Of a stretch of 30,965 nucleotides of DNA, positions 23,026 to 30,377 are shown one piece after another (the first letter of the stretch is position 1; each line of letters starts with the position of its first letter). Source of the DNA: an uncultured Microbacteriaceae bacterium (GTDB lineage: Bacteria > Actinomycetota > Actinomycetes > Actinomycetales > Microbacteriaceae); the NCBI GenBank assembly GCA_946481135.1, contig CAMLMQ010000013.1, positions 1 to 30,965 of the forward strand, written 5' to 3'. Under the pieces are notes generated by a model. It did not search any database, was not told the DNA's origin, and was given only the letters and a program-made list of their open reading frames with translations. The position numbers and the translations under genes are program-made.

Positions 23026-23064
23026 GGTCGAGTAGTAGCCCGCGAAGCGCGGCGTGTCGAGACC
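23026..23064. repeat. Imperfect palindromic element between convergent genes
   Basis: GGTCGAGTAG...CCCGCG..CGCGGCG..GTCGAGACC is an interrupted inverted repeat ending three bases before the M23 gene stop. From general familiarity, elements of the form GGTCGAGTAG-GC stem-TCGAGACC recur in Microbacteriaceae intergenic regions. It may serve as a bidirectional terminator. Confidence 0.6.
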
Positions 23065-23066
23065 CG

Positions 23067-24056
23067 TCAGCTCGCGTACGTCTTGAGGAACGTGTACGGG
23101 TCGACGTACCGCATCCGGTCGCCGATCGAGATCGTGAAGTGCAGGTGCGCGCCGGTGGCTTGGCCCGTGGCGCCGACGAGTCCGACGAAGTCGCCGACCT
23201 TGATCTCCTGCCCGACGACGAGCGGGGTCGACCCGCTCACCATGTGGGCGTAGCCGCTGTACACGGTCTGGCCGTCGATCTGGTGCTCGATCACGGCGTA
23301 CGTGCCCCAACTCGACCCGCCGCCGGAGACGTCGACGACGGTGCCGTCGGCGATCGCGAAGATCGCGGCGCCGTAGCCGGGGTTGAAGTCGATGCCCGAG
23401 TGCGAGGTCGAGCAGCCGCGGCACGGGGCGGCGCGGTCGCCGAAGCCGCTGGAGATCGGCACGGCGTAGGGGAAGGGCCAGCGGATGGCGCCGGTGCCGA
23501 CCGTGTAGTCGAAGCTCCGGTTGCCGTAGCGCAGGCGCAGCATCTCGGCCCACGACGTGACGGTCCAGGCGTCGCGCTCGGAGAACGAGACGAGCGTCGG
23601 GTCGACCTCCGCCGACTGGGCGCTCATCGCGAGCGACTCGGAGAGCTGCAGGTCGTCGCCGCTCCAGTCGAAGGCGTTCGCCGGAACCGACATGCCGAGG
23701 GCGAGCGCACCCGCGAACAGCATGGCGCCGAACGACAGCAGGCGCGCACCGATCGTCTTGCGACGTCCGGCGGAGCGCACGGCGTCCCGACGCGTGGTGT
23801 TCTTGGCGGCGCGACGCGGCTTCACGCGGGGGCGCGACGGCGCCGCCGCACGGGTGCGACGCGACGCGGCGGCCGGCTCCTCGGCCCGTTCGCGGTCGCG
23901 CAGCTCGCGGCGGGTGAGCGGCGCCGCGACGAGTTCGCGCGAGGCCGAGAACGGATGCGCCGGCTCGGCGGGAGGGTCGGCCGGCGCGAGCTCGGCGGGG
24001 TGGCCGAAACCGAGGATGTCGAGGACCGGGCGGTCGTCGTCCTCGGGGGTGCTCAT
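23067..24056 (-). CDS. M23 family metallopeptidase (LytM-type)
   Basis: 329-residue cell-wall endopeptidase. A charged, disordered cytoplasmic head (1-104, rich in Arg, Ala and Pro) is followed by one membrane segment (about 105-124, LLSFGAMLFAGALALGMSV) and an extracellular part. The C-terminal LytM domain has SHSGIDFNPG (H-x3-D) and GAHLHFTI (H-x-H), the full zinc set. It probably cleaves peptidoglycan cross-links. CTGGAG lies about nine bases before the ATG. The 150 bases upstream to the next gene include an AT-rich patch (24136-24160) that may be its promoter; no riboswitch consensus was seen. Confidence 0.92.
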   Translation of the reverse strand: MSTPEDDDRPVLDILGFGHPAELAPADPPAEPAHPFSASRELVAAPLTRRELRDRERAEEPAAASRRTRAAAPSRPRVKPRRAAKNTTRRDAVRSAGRRKTIGARLLSFGAMLFAGALALGMSVPANAFDWSGDDLQLSESLAMSAQSAEVDPTLVSFSERDAWTVTSWAEMLRLRYGNRSFDYTVGTGAIRWPFPYAVPISSGFGDRAAPCRGCSTSHSGIDFNPGYGAAIFAIADGTVVDVSGGGSSWGTYAVIEHQIDGQTVYSGYAHMVSGSTPLVVGQEIKVGDFVGLVGATGQATGAHLHFTISIGDRMRYVDPYTFLKTYAS

Positions 24057-24206
24057 GCGGGCGTGCTCCAGGGTGGCCGAGACAGGGGACGGCCGATCGG
24101 TCGGGTCGCGCGGCCGGGGTGAAGCCGCGAACTCGACAATGTTAACGAAACGGCAACGATGCGGCCACCCCGCCCTGCCGATTCCCAGGAATCCGATCCG
24201 CGCCCG

Positions 24207-25019
24207 TCATCCGAGGGGGAAGTCGAACGCGCCGGCGGCGTCGAGCACGGGCTCGAGACGCGCGACCAGGTCGGGGTGCCCCGCCAGCAGCAGGTCGCGT
24301 GACGGGGCCGCGCCGCGCATCCCGATCACCGCCGCCCCGGCCTCGCGCGCGACGAGGGCGCCCGCGGCGTGGTCCCACGGGCTGAGGGTGCGTTCGAAGT
24401 AGGCGTCGTAGCGGCCGTCGGCGACGAAGCACAGGTCGAGCGACGCGGTGCCCTGGCGGCGGATGTCACGCACCTGGGGCAGCACGCGGGTCACGACCTC
24501 GCCCTGGAACCGCCGGGTGTCGGCGTGGTAGGCGAATCCCGTGGCGACGAGCGCGAGCTCCAGCGGAACGGGGTCGGCGACCCGCAGCCGCCGGTCTCCG
24601 CAGAAGGCCCCGGCGCCGGCCTCGGCGGTGAAGAGTTCGCCGGTGGCCGGGTTCACGACGACGCCCACCCGCGCCGTCCAGGTGAGCGGGTCGGGCTCGC
24701 CCTCGACGAGCGCGATGCTCACGCCGTAGTGGGGGATGCCGTAGAGGTAGTTGACGGTGCCGTCGATCGGGTCGACCACCCAGGTCAGCCCGCTCGAGCC
24801 GGCGACCGCCGACCCCTCCTCGCCGAGCACGCCGTCGTTCGGCCGTGCATCCTGGAGCCGACCGAGCACGAGACGCTCGACCTCGCGGTCGGCTTCGGTG
24901 ACGACGTCGACCACCGTCGATTTCGTCGCCGCGACGGCGACCCCCTCCCGCCGTCGGCGCGCGGCGAGCTCGGCCGCTTCGAGGGCGACGGATCGGGCGA
25001 GGTCGAGGAGTGCGCTCAC
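24207..25019 (-). CDS. Inositol monophosphatase family phosphatase
   Basis: 270-residue Mg-dependent phosphatase of the IMPase/HisN/CysQ superfamily. Metal ligands are visible: EE at 67-68, DPIDGT with Asp83 and Asp86, and WDHAAG with Asp216. Substrates in the family include inositol phosphates, histidinol phosphate and PAP; LTWVVDPIDGTVNYLYGIPHYGVSIAL resembles the inositol/histidinol types, but the exact substrate is open. The GTG start lies nine bases past the VanY-like stop. TAGCTT (25031-25026) six bases before it overlaps that stop, so it is either leaderless or coupled. Confidence 0.92.
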   Translation of the reverse strand: MSALLDLARSVALEAAELAARRRREGVAVAATKSTVVDVVTEADREVERLVLGRLQDARPNDGVLGEEGSAVAGSSGLTWVVDPIDGTVNYLYGIPHYGVSIALVEGEPDPLTWTARVGVVVNPATGELFTAEAGAGAFCGDRRLRVADPVPLELALVATGFAYHADTRRFQGEVVTRVLPQVRDIRRQGTASLDLCFVADGRYDAYFERTLSPWDHAAGALVAREAGAAVIGMRGAAPSRDLLLAGHPDLVARLEPVLDAAGAFDFPLG

Positions 25020-25028
25020 TCCCCCAAG

Positions 25029-25673
25029 CTACCCGGCGCCCTCCTGGAGTCGCGGGTCGTGCGTGGGATCCAGGAACTGCTCCGGGCATCCGTGGGAGAC
25101 CGCCTCGGGACGCAACTCGAAGTGCCAGCGCTCGTTCGCGTAGGTCTGACAGAGGCCGTAGGCGGCGCCGTGGAGACTCAACCAGTAGGTCGCGTCGAAG
25201 TCGCCGATGTCGATCGCGTCGCCCGAGACGTGGAGCGACGTCTCGGGCGAGGCCACCCATCGGCGTGCCTCCTCGAGGCTGCCGTAGACCCGCACGGCCT
25301 CGCTCAGCAGACGGGCCTGGTACTCGGGCGAGCGCCAGCCGCTCGTGACGACGAACTCGACGTCCTCCCGCGCGGCGTCGGCCGCGGCCCGCTGGATCGC
25401 GGCGAGCAGCTCGGGGTCGAGGTTCGCGAGCGCCGGGTGGGTGACGTCGTCGACGGCGACGCGCTCGCCGGGTGGGATCTCGCCGTCGCCGCCCCCGCTC
25501 GGGCCGCCGCCGCTCGGGCCGCCGCCGTCCGATTCGGTGCCGGTCGTCGGGGAGGTCGGTGCGAGCGAATCGACGACCGCCTTGCCGACGAGCCCGAGCC
25601 CGAGTCCGAGGGCGACGAGGGTGACCCCGACGGCGAGGGCGCGGCGACGGGCGAACGAGACGGAGGTGGTCAT
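25029..25673 (-). CDS. VanY-like D-alanyl-D-alanine carboxypeptidase
   Basis: 214-residue extracytoplasmic peptidase. An N-terminal membrane anchor (about 11-34) is followed by a glycine-rich linker with a repeated GGGPS unit, encoded by a tandem 15-base repeat near 25493-25523. The catalytic domain has SGWRSPEYQ (111-119), SLHVSGDAIDIG with His148-x6-Asp155, and ERWHF with Glu181-x2-His184, the zinc set of the M15/VanY family. It trims the terminal D-Ala of peptidoglycan stems. The ATG at 25673 was chosen over one four codons upstream. Divergent from a two-component system. Confidence 0.88.
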   Translation of the reverse strand: MTTSVSFARRRALAVGVTLVALGLGLGLVGKAVVDSLAPTSPTTGTESDGGGPSGGGPSGGGDGEIPPGERVAVDDVTHPALANLDPELLAAIQRAAADAAREDVEFVVTSGWRSPEYQARLLSEAVRVYGSLEEARRWVASPETSLHVSGDAIDIGDFDATYWLSLHGAAYGLCQTYANERWHFELRPEAVSHGCPEQFLDPTHDPRLQEGAG

Positions 25674-25705
25674 GGAGCCAGGCAACGCGCATCCGTGTTG
25701 CGAGG

Positions 25706-25727
25706 GCGTATCCGAATACGCATACGC
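25706..25727. promoter_or_regulatory. GCGTAT/ATACGC repeats between VanY-like gene and response regulator
   Basis: GCGTAT (25706-25711), CCGA, ATACGC (25716-25721), ATACGC (25722-25727): one inverted and one direct copy. They end 20 bases before the response regulator -10, where a -35 is missing, fitting an activator site for the adjacent OmpR-type regulator. Confidence 0.55.
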
Positions 25728-25747
25728 CGGCGATAGGTGGCGGTGCC

Positions 25748-25753
25748 TAGGCT
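25748..25753 (+). promoter_or_regulatory. Leaderless -10 before response regulator gene
   Basis: TAGGCT, then CGGGCC, then ATG at 25760. No -35 match is visible. Confidence 0.5.
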
Positions 25754-25759
25754 CGGGCC

Positions 25760-26428
25760 ATGCGCGTGCTGATCGTCGAGGACGAACCCGACCTCGCGGC
25801 CGCCATCCGCGACGGTCTCCGTCTGGAAGCCATCTCGGCCGACGTCGCCGGTGACGGCGGCACCGCGCTCGAGCTGCTCGAGCTGACCGACTACGACCTC
25901 GTCGTGCTCGACCGCGACATCCCCGAGCCGAGCGGCGACGACGTCGCCCGGCGGATCGTCGCCTCGGGGCGCGGCACGCCGATCCTCATGCTCACGGCCG
26001 CGGACCGCCTCGACGACAAGGCCTCGGGGTTCGAGCTCGGCGCCGACGACTACCTGACGAAGCCGTTCGCGCTGCGCGAGCTCGTGCTGCGGCTGCGTGC
26101 CCTCGATCGGCGTCGGGCGCAGCCCCGTCCGCCGGTGCGCGAACTCGGCGGGGTGCGACTCGACCCGTTCCGGCGGGAGGTGTTCCGCGACGGTCGGTTC
26201 GTGGCGCTGACTCGCAAGCAGTTCGCCGTGCTCGAGGTGCTTCTGGCCGCCGAGGGCGGGGTGGTGAGCGCCGAGTCGCTGCTCGAGCGGGCGTGGGACG
26301 AGAACGCCGATCCGTTCACGAACGCCGTGCGGATCACCGTCTCGTCGCTGCGGAAGCGGCTGGGCGATCCGTCGCCCATCGAGACCGTGCCGGGCGTCGG
26401 CTACCGGATCGTGCGGGGCGACGGGTGA
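25760..26428 (+). CDS. OmpR-family response regulator
   Basis: 222-residue regulator. The receiver domain (1-115) has the acidic pair in VEDEPD (Glu7-Asp8), phospho-acceptor Asp51 in VVLDRDIPEPSGDDV, and conserved Lys101 in LTKPF. The winged-helix DNA-binding domain (about 125-222) ends in the typical NAVRITVSSLRKRLGDPSPIETVPGVGYRIV. The stop overlaps the kinase gene by GTGA. It is divergent from the VanY-like carboxypeptidase, across ATACGC repeats that it may bind. The LDRDIPEPSGDDV version of the phosphorylation site is common in actinobacterial regulators of this type. Confidence 0.95.
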   Translation: MRVLIVEDEPDLAAAIRDGLRLEAISADVAGDGGTALELLELTDYDLVVLDRDIPEPSGDDVARRIVASGRGTPILMLTAADRLDDKASGFELGADDYLTKPFALRELVLRLRALDRRRAQPRPPVRELGGVRLDPFRREVFRDGRFVALTRKQFAVLEVLLAAEGGVVSAESLLERAWDENADPFTNAVRITVSSLRKRLGDPSPIETVPGVGYRIVRGDG

Positions 26429-27501
26429 GCGCCCGACTCAAGCTGACCCTCAGCTACGCCGGGCTCGTGCTCGTCGCGGGCGTGCTGCTGCTCGCCGTCG
26501 TGTGGGTGTTCCTGCTGAGGTACGTGCCGGAGGACATCTCGCCGGGCGGTCCGTTCATTCCCGACCGCACCGACCTCGCGCGCGCCTTCACTCCCCCCGC
26601 GCTCGCCGTGCTCGCCGGCCTCCTCGTCGTCGGACTCGTGGGCGGGTGGTTGCTGGCCGGACGGATGCTGGCGCCGCTGCGTCGACTCGGCGAGGCCGCC
26701 CGACGTGCGGCGGAGGGCTCGCTCGCGCACCGCATCCGCCTGCAGGGGTCGCGCGACGAGTTCCGGGAGGTGGCCGACCAGTTCGACACGATGCTCGAGA
26801 GGCTCGAGGCCCACGTCGCCGAGCAGCAGCGCTTCGCCGCGAACGCCTCCCATGAACTGCGCACACCGCTCGCGATCTCGCAGACGCTGCTCGAGGTCGC
26901 GAGCCGCGACCCGCACCGGGATGTGGACGAGCTCATCCGCCGACTCTCGGCCGTCAACGCCCGCGCCGTGTCGCTCATCGAGGCGCTGCTGATGCTCAGT
27001 CGCAGCGACCGGCGGCCGGCCGGCGACGCGGAGGTCGACCTCTCGCTCGTCGCCGAGGAGGTCGCCGAGGAGCTCTTGCCCGCCGCCGAGCGCCGCGGAC
27101 TGGAGCTCAGCGTGGCGGGGGAGGCGTCGTGGACCCTCGGCTCCCCCGAGCTGCTGCGCCACCTGGTCGTCAATCTCGTGCAGAACGCGATCGTGCACAA
27201 CGCACCGCGCGGCGTCGTGCGCGTCTCGACGCATGCCGCCGACGGCACGAGCACCCTCGTGGTCGAGAACACGGGCGCCGTCATGCCGCCGGAGCGGCTC
27301 GCCACCCTCACCGAGCCGTTCCAGCGCGGGGATGGGCGCGTGCGAGTGTCCTCAGAAGACCACGCCGGCGCGGGGCTGGGTCTCGCGATCGTCGCCCGCA
27401 TCGTCGCGGCCCACGACGGCGCCCTCACGCTCGAGTCGCGACCGGGCGGGGGACTCGTCGCGACGGTTCGGCTGCGCGGCCGGCGCACGACCTCTCCGTG
27501 A
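26425..27501 (+). CDS. Sensor histidine kinase
   Basis: 358-residue membrane kinase. Two membrane helices (about 8-32 and 57-79) bracket a very short extracellular loop of about 25 residues, so the signal may be sensed in or at the membrane. Then come a HAMP region (80-132), the dimerisation helix with ASHELRTP (His143), and the ATPase domain with NLVQNAIVHN (N box) and GAGLGLAIV (G box). The GTG start is in the overlap with the response regulator. The same-operon pairing makes them cognate. A cell-envelope signal is a plausible inference from the VanY neighbour. Confidence 0.94.
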   Translation: MSARLKLTLSYAGLVLVAGVLLLAVVWVFLLRYVPEDISPGGPFIPDRTDLARAFTPPALAVLAGLLVVGLVGGWLLAGRMLAPLRRLGEAARRAAEGSLAHRIRLQGSRDEFREVADQFDTMLERLEAHVAEQQRFAANASHELRTPLAISQTLLEVASRDPHRDVDELIRRLSAVNARAVSLIEALLMLSRSDRRPAGDAEVDLSLVAEEVAEELLPAAERRGLELSVAGEASWTLGSPELLRHLVVNLVQNAIVHNAPRGVVRVSTHAADGTSTLVVENTGAVMPPERLATLTEPFQRGDGRVRVSSEDHAGAGLGLAIVARIVAAHDGALTLESRPGGGLVATVRLRGRRTTSP

Positions 27502-27526
27502 CGCGACGATCCGGCGATGAGACACT
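27498..27526 (+). promoter_or_regulatory. Candidate promoter of thioredoxin-ccdA pair
   Basis: GTGACG (27498-27503), 17-base spacer, GACACT (27521-27526), six bases to the ATG at 27533. It overlaps the kinase stop. Confidence 0.4.
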
Positions 27527-27532
27527 GGTCGC

Positions 27533-28030
27533 ATGAACGCGCGCCTCGCCGTCGTCGCCGGGATCGTCGTGCTCGTCATCGTCGCGGCCGTCGTCGGGGT
27601 TCTCGCGACCCGCGGCTCGGACACTCCGGTCGTCTCCGACCCGACCCCGTCCGTCACGGCGAGCGACGCCGCCGATCAGGATGCCGCCCCGGCGGAGACC
27701 GGCGAACCCGCGGTCGCGGGGCAGTACGAGACGTACAGCGAGGAGGCGGTCGCGGCGGCGGATGGTCGCATCCTGCTCTTCTTCCACGCGTCGTGGTGCC
27801 CGCAGTGCCGCGCGATCGAGGACGACATCCGCGCGCAGGGGGTGCCCGCCGGGGTGACCATCCTGCATGTCGACTACGACACCAACCAGGAGTTGCGCCA
27901 GCGCTACGGCGTCACCTTGCAGACGACGTTCGTCGAGGTCGATGCCGACGGCGCGGCGCTGCAGACCCACGTCGCCTACGACGAGCCGACGCTTGCCGCC
28001 GTCGTCGCCGCGATGCTCCCAGCGCCGTGA
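27533..28030 (+). CDS. Membrane-anchored thioredoxin-like protein
   Basis: 165-residue protein. An N-terminal signal anchor (about 4-25), then a Thr/Asp/Ala-rich linker to about residue 62, then a thioredoxin fold with LLFFHASWCPQCRAIEDD. The active site is Cys89-Pro-Gln-Cys92. The segment VDYDTNQELRQRYGVTLQTTFVEVD holds the fold's strand and TT in place of the usual cis-Pro motif TPT, a notable variation. It likely reduces or oxidises thiols outside the membrane. The stop overlaps the CcdA-like gene by GTGA, which would supply it with electrons. Confidence 0.9.
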   Translation: MNARLAVVAGIVVLVIVAAVVGVLATRGSDTPVVSDPTPSVTASDAADQDAAPAETGEPAVAGQYETYSEEAVAAADGRILLFFHASWCPQCRAIEDDIRAQGVPAGVTILHVDYDTNQELRQRYGVTLQTTFVEVDADGAALQTHVAYDEPTLAAVVAAMLPAP

Positions 28031-28773
28031 CCCTCATCCTGCTCGGCTTCGTCGCCGGGGTGCTGACCGTCGCGGCCCCGTGCGTGCTGCCGCTGCTGCC
28101 CGTCATCGTCGGCGGCACCGCCGCCCGCACCGCGGCGGATGCCGAGACCGCGCGGCGGCAGTGGTACCGGCCGCTGCTCGTCGCCGCAGGTCTCGCGGTC
28201 TCGGTCGTCGCGTTCACCCTCCTGCTCAAGGCCACGACCGCGCTGCTCGGCGTACCGCAGGTCGTCTGGCAGGTGATCGCCGGCGGCATCGTCGTCGCGT
28301 TCGGGTTGACCCTCGTGTTCCCGCGGGCGTGGGAGCGCCTCATGCTCGCGACGGGCCTCCAGGCCCGCAGCGGCGAAGCCCTCGACCGGGCGTCGCGCAC
28401 CGGCGGCCCCGCCGGCGACCTCCTGCTCGGCGCCGCCCTCGGACCCACCTTCTCCAGCTGCAGCCCCACCTACGCGCTCATCGTCGCGGCCGTGCTGCCG
28501 GTGTCGTTCGCCGAGGGGCTCGGTGCGATCATCGCCTACGCGATCGGCCTCGCCGCCGCATTGCTGCTCGTCGCCATCCTCGGACAGGCGTTCGCGCGAC
28601 GCGTGGGGTGGCTCGCGCGCCCCGACGGGTGGTTCCGAAGGGGGGTCGGCATCGTCATGGTGCTCGTCGGAGTCGCCGTGATCGCGGGAATCGACAAGCT
28701 CGTGCAGACCTTCATCCTCGACCAGGGGTGGTACGCGCCGATCGAGCGCCTCGAGCAGGTGCTCCTCGGCTGA
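28027..28773 (+). CDS. CcdA/DsbD-type transmembrane thiol transporter
   Basis: 248-residue membrane protein with six predicted helices. The redox cysteines of the CcdA family are present: APCVLPLLP (Cys19) in the first helix and FSSCSPTY (Cys145) in the fourth. The protein passes reducing equivalents from cytoplasmic thioredoxin to extracellular partners, here presumably the adjacent anchored thioredoxin. The GTG start is in the overlap with that gene. No cytochrome c maturation genes (ResB, ResC) are nearby in the window, so the target may be other exported thiols. Confidence 0.9.
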   Translation: MTLILLGFVAGVLTVAAPCVLPLLPVIVGGTAARTAADAETARRQWYRPLLVAAGLAVSVVAFTLLLKATTALLGVPQVVWQVIAGGIVVAFGLTLVFPRAWERLMLATGLQARSGEALDRASRTGGPAGDLLLGAALGPTFSSCSPTYALIVAAVLPVSFAEGLGAIIAYAIGLAAALLLVAILGQAFARRVGWLARPDGWFRRGVGIVMVLVGVAVIAGIDKLVQTFILDQGWYAPIERLEQVLLG

Positions 28774-28822
28774 TCGACCCGACCCGACCAGGGGCTCGGA
28801 TGCCGCATACTTTTCGACATAC

Positions 28823-28838
28823 GCATCGGTGGCGATGC
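28823..28838. other. Short perfect hairpin upstream of small unknown gene
   Basis: GCATCG-GTGG-CGATGC, 24 bases before the ATG at 28863, in a region (28774-28862) that also has CATAC twice (28806-28810, 28818-28822). Operator or 5'-leader hairpin; neither is certain. Confidence 0.4.
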
Positions 28839-28862
28839 CAGCGAGAACCGAGTCGGGGTGCG

Positions 28863-29192
28863 ATGACCTTTCGGAGCAGGGCCCAGCTCGTCGACTGGGT
28901 GAGCGAGTTCCACACCCTCGGCTACCCGCAGGACGGCACGATCCGCGTGATCGAGCAGGACGGCAGCGACGGCGCCCACACGGGCCTCGTGGCGGTGCAG
29001 CTCTCGAGTGGTCTGAGCGCCTATGTGCAGCCGTCCGCGACCGCGGAGGCCGAGTGGATCGTCACGATCGAGGCACGCGAGTCGTCGACGGCGCTCGACG
29101 CCGCCTCGGTCTCCCGACTCTCGGCCGAGCTGGGCACGATCTCGGCGCTGTGCGCGTTCCTCCAGGCGAAGTCCGCCGACCCCGCCTCCTGA
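28863..29192 (+). CDS. Small protein, unknown function
   Basis: 109-residue soluble protein. It opens with MTFRSRAQLVDWVSEFHTLG, a likely helix, continues with beta strands (GTIRVIEQDG, HTGLVAVQLSSGLSAYVQP, EWIVTIEA), and closes with two helices (ALDAASVSRLSAELGTISALCAFLQAK). This suggests a compact alpha-beta-alpha fold. It has one cysteine and no signal peptide. I do not recognise the family. The ATG is preceded by a GGGG run; the codon use fits the neighbours. Converges with the MarR gene, with nine bases between the stops. Confidence 0.75.
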   Translation: MTFRSRAQLVDWVSEFHTLGYPQDGTIRVIEQDGSDGAHTGLVAVQLSSGLSAYVQPSATAEAEWIVTIEARESSTALDAASVSRLSAELGTISALCAFLQAKSADPAS

Positions 29193-29201
29193 GCCGGGTC
29201 G

Positions 29202-29636
29202 TCAACCGCCGACGGCTCGCCGCGTGAGGTCGCGGATGAACTGGGCGACCCGGTCGGCTTCCTCGCGGTCGAGTTCGGCGAGCGCCGACTCCAGCCCGGT
29301 GTCGAAGCGCGTCAGCTCCGACCACGGCTCCGCCGCGAAGTCGATCACGGCGTGGAGTCGCACGCTGCGGCCGTCTTCCGGATCGGGTTCTCGGCGCACC
29401 GCCTCGCGGCCGACGAGTCGGTCGATGAGCACCGACGCACCGGCCGACGTGAGCCCGAAGATGGAGCGCAACGCCGACGGCTTCGTCCCGGGGTTGGCCG
29501 CGATGTGCAGCAGGGCGCGGGCGTCGAGTTCGTTGATGCCGAGTGTCTTGCGCGCGGTCAGGAGCGCCGATCCGCGGGCGTCCAGATACTCGCGAAGGGC
29601 CGCGCCGAGGGCGGACGAGTTCGACGATGCCGACAT
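29202..29636 (-). CDS. MarR family transcriptional regulator
   Basis: 144-residue winged-helix protein. The core is INELDARALLHIAANPGTKPSALRSIFGLTSAGASVLIDRLVGREAVRR, with the recognition helix at TSAGASVLIDRL and the wing at DPEDGRSVRLHAV. The C-terminal dimerisation helix follows (SALAELDREEADRVAQFIRDLTRR). GGGAGG lies before the ATG. It diverges from the small gene at 29820 across an AT-rich region with tandem TTAGGTAAT repeats, which may be its operator. Confidence 0.9.
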   Translation of the reverse strand: MSASSNSSALGAALREYLDARGSALLTARKTLGINELDARALLHIAANPGTKPSALRSIFGLTSAGASVLIDRLVGREAVRREPDPEDGRSVRLHAVIDFAAEPWSELTRFDTGLESALAELDREEADRVAQFIRDLTRRAVGG

Positions 29637-29724
29637 CTCGCCTCCCGCCTCACGCCGCCGAGTGCCGAACGATCTCGGACACCGGTGTGCAGCCTACTCC
29701 CCGACCCCCCGATAGTTCACCCTT

Positions 29725-29746
29725 TTAGGTAATTTCGTTAGGTAAT
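29725..29746. promoter_or_regulatory. Tandem TTAGGTAAT repeats in AT-rich divergent promoter region
   Basis: Two identical TTAGGTAAT copies (29725-29733, 29738-29746), 13 bases apart. TAATAT at 29743-29748 could be a plus-strand -10. The whole 29637-29819 region holds no gene; its stretch 29713-29758 is the most AT-rich in the window. Confidence 0.5.
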
Positions 29747-29819
29747 ATTCTGAGATACCCCTAGAGTGGGGGTGCGGCGACCGCCGATCACCGACACATT
29801 CACGGAAGGGGGGGTTGTC

Positions 29820-30146
29820 ATGACGCTCGAGCACAACCCCGCCTCCTTCGAGTCCATCGATCGCGGATCCACCGACCGCCCGTCGCTCGACACTCCCCCC
29901 GCCGAGTGGGAGTTCGAGGGCGCCTCGTACCGCCTCGTGCGCGACGACGAGGGATGGGCCGTCCTCTCCGAGGGCCGCCTGCTCGGCCGGGTCGAAGCCC
30001 ACCCCACGCCTGAGACGCGCGACGCCCTCCAGTGGCGCATCCGCGATCCCGAGCATGACGGCGTGGGCGTCGGCGCCAGCTGGGCCGACTGGCGCGACGC
30101 CGTCATCACGCTCATCGACTACCGCCGGCGTCGACCCTCGGCATGA
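29820..30146 (+). CDS. Small protein, unknown function
   Basis: 108-residue soluble protein. The N-terminal 35 residues are polar and low in structure (Ser, Asp, Pro). The rest reads as strands and a helix: WEFEGASYRLVRDDEGWAVLSEGRLLGRVEAHP, then WRIRDPEHDGVGVGASWADWRDAVITLIDYRR. The aromatic-rich pattern suggests a small beta-sheet plus helix. I do not recognise the family. GGAAGGGGGGG before the ATG is a long purine run that can serve as ribosome binding site. Followed by a strong terminator. Possible target of the divergent MarR regulator. Confidence 0.8.
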   Translation: MTLEHNPASFESIDRGSTDRPSLDTPPAEWEFEGASYRLVRDDEGWAVLSEGRLLGRVEAHPTPETRDALQWRIRDPEHDGVGVGASWADWRDAVITLIDYRRRRPSA

Positions 30147-30176
30147 CCGATCGGGCGTCCCGCGACCCCGACGACG

Positions 30177-30211
30177 AGACCCCCGGCGATCGATGATCTC
30201 CGGGGGTCTTT
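30177..30211. terminator. Intrinsic terminator between small gene and tRNA-Tyr
   Basis: Perfect 10-base stem AGACCCCCGG (30177-30186) and CCGGGGGTCT (30200-30209), 13-base loop, followed by TT. It lies 30 bases past the gene stop and eight before the tRNA 3' end, so it may serve both strands. Confidence 0.8.
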
Positions 30212-30218
30212 CCGTCGG

Positions 30219-30299
30219 TGGCGAGTGAGGGATTCGAACCCCCGAAACTTACGTGTCTGATTTACAGTCAGATCCCTTTGGCCGCTTGGGTAACTCGCC
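30219..30299 (-). tRNA. tRNA-Tyr (GTA)
   Basis: Minus-strand class II tRNA. The acceptor GGCGAGT pairs with ACTCGCC, the anticodon loop CTGTAAA has a TCTGA/TCAGA stem, the variable arm is long, and the T loop is GTTCGAAT. Discriminator A; CCA is not encoded. Confidence 0.93.
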
Positions 30300-30377
30300 C
30301 TGGCGCGAACGCCTGCACAAGGATACCCGCTCCCGCGCGCCCCGCAGAACCGAGGTCTCGGGCCGCCGGCACGGGCG

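Noticed and set aside
24057..24206. Possible ydaO (c-di-AMP) riboswitch before the M23 peptidase
   Set aside because: Such riboswitches precede wall-lytic genes in actinobacteria, but the leader after the AT-rich patch is too short and the conserved riboswitch segments are not visible.
25493..25523. Tandem 15-base repeat as a separate element
   Set aside because: It encodes the repeated GGGPS linker of the VanY-like protein and needs no other explanation.
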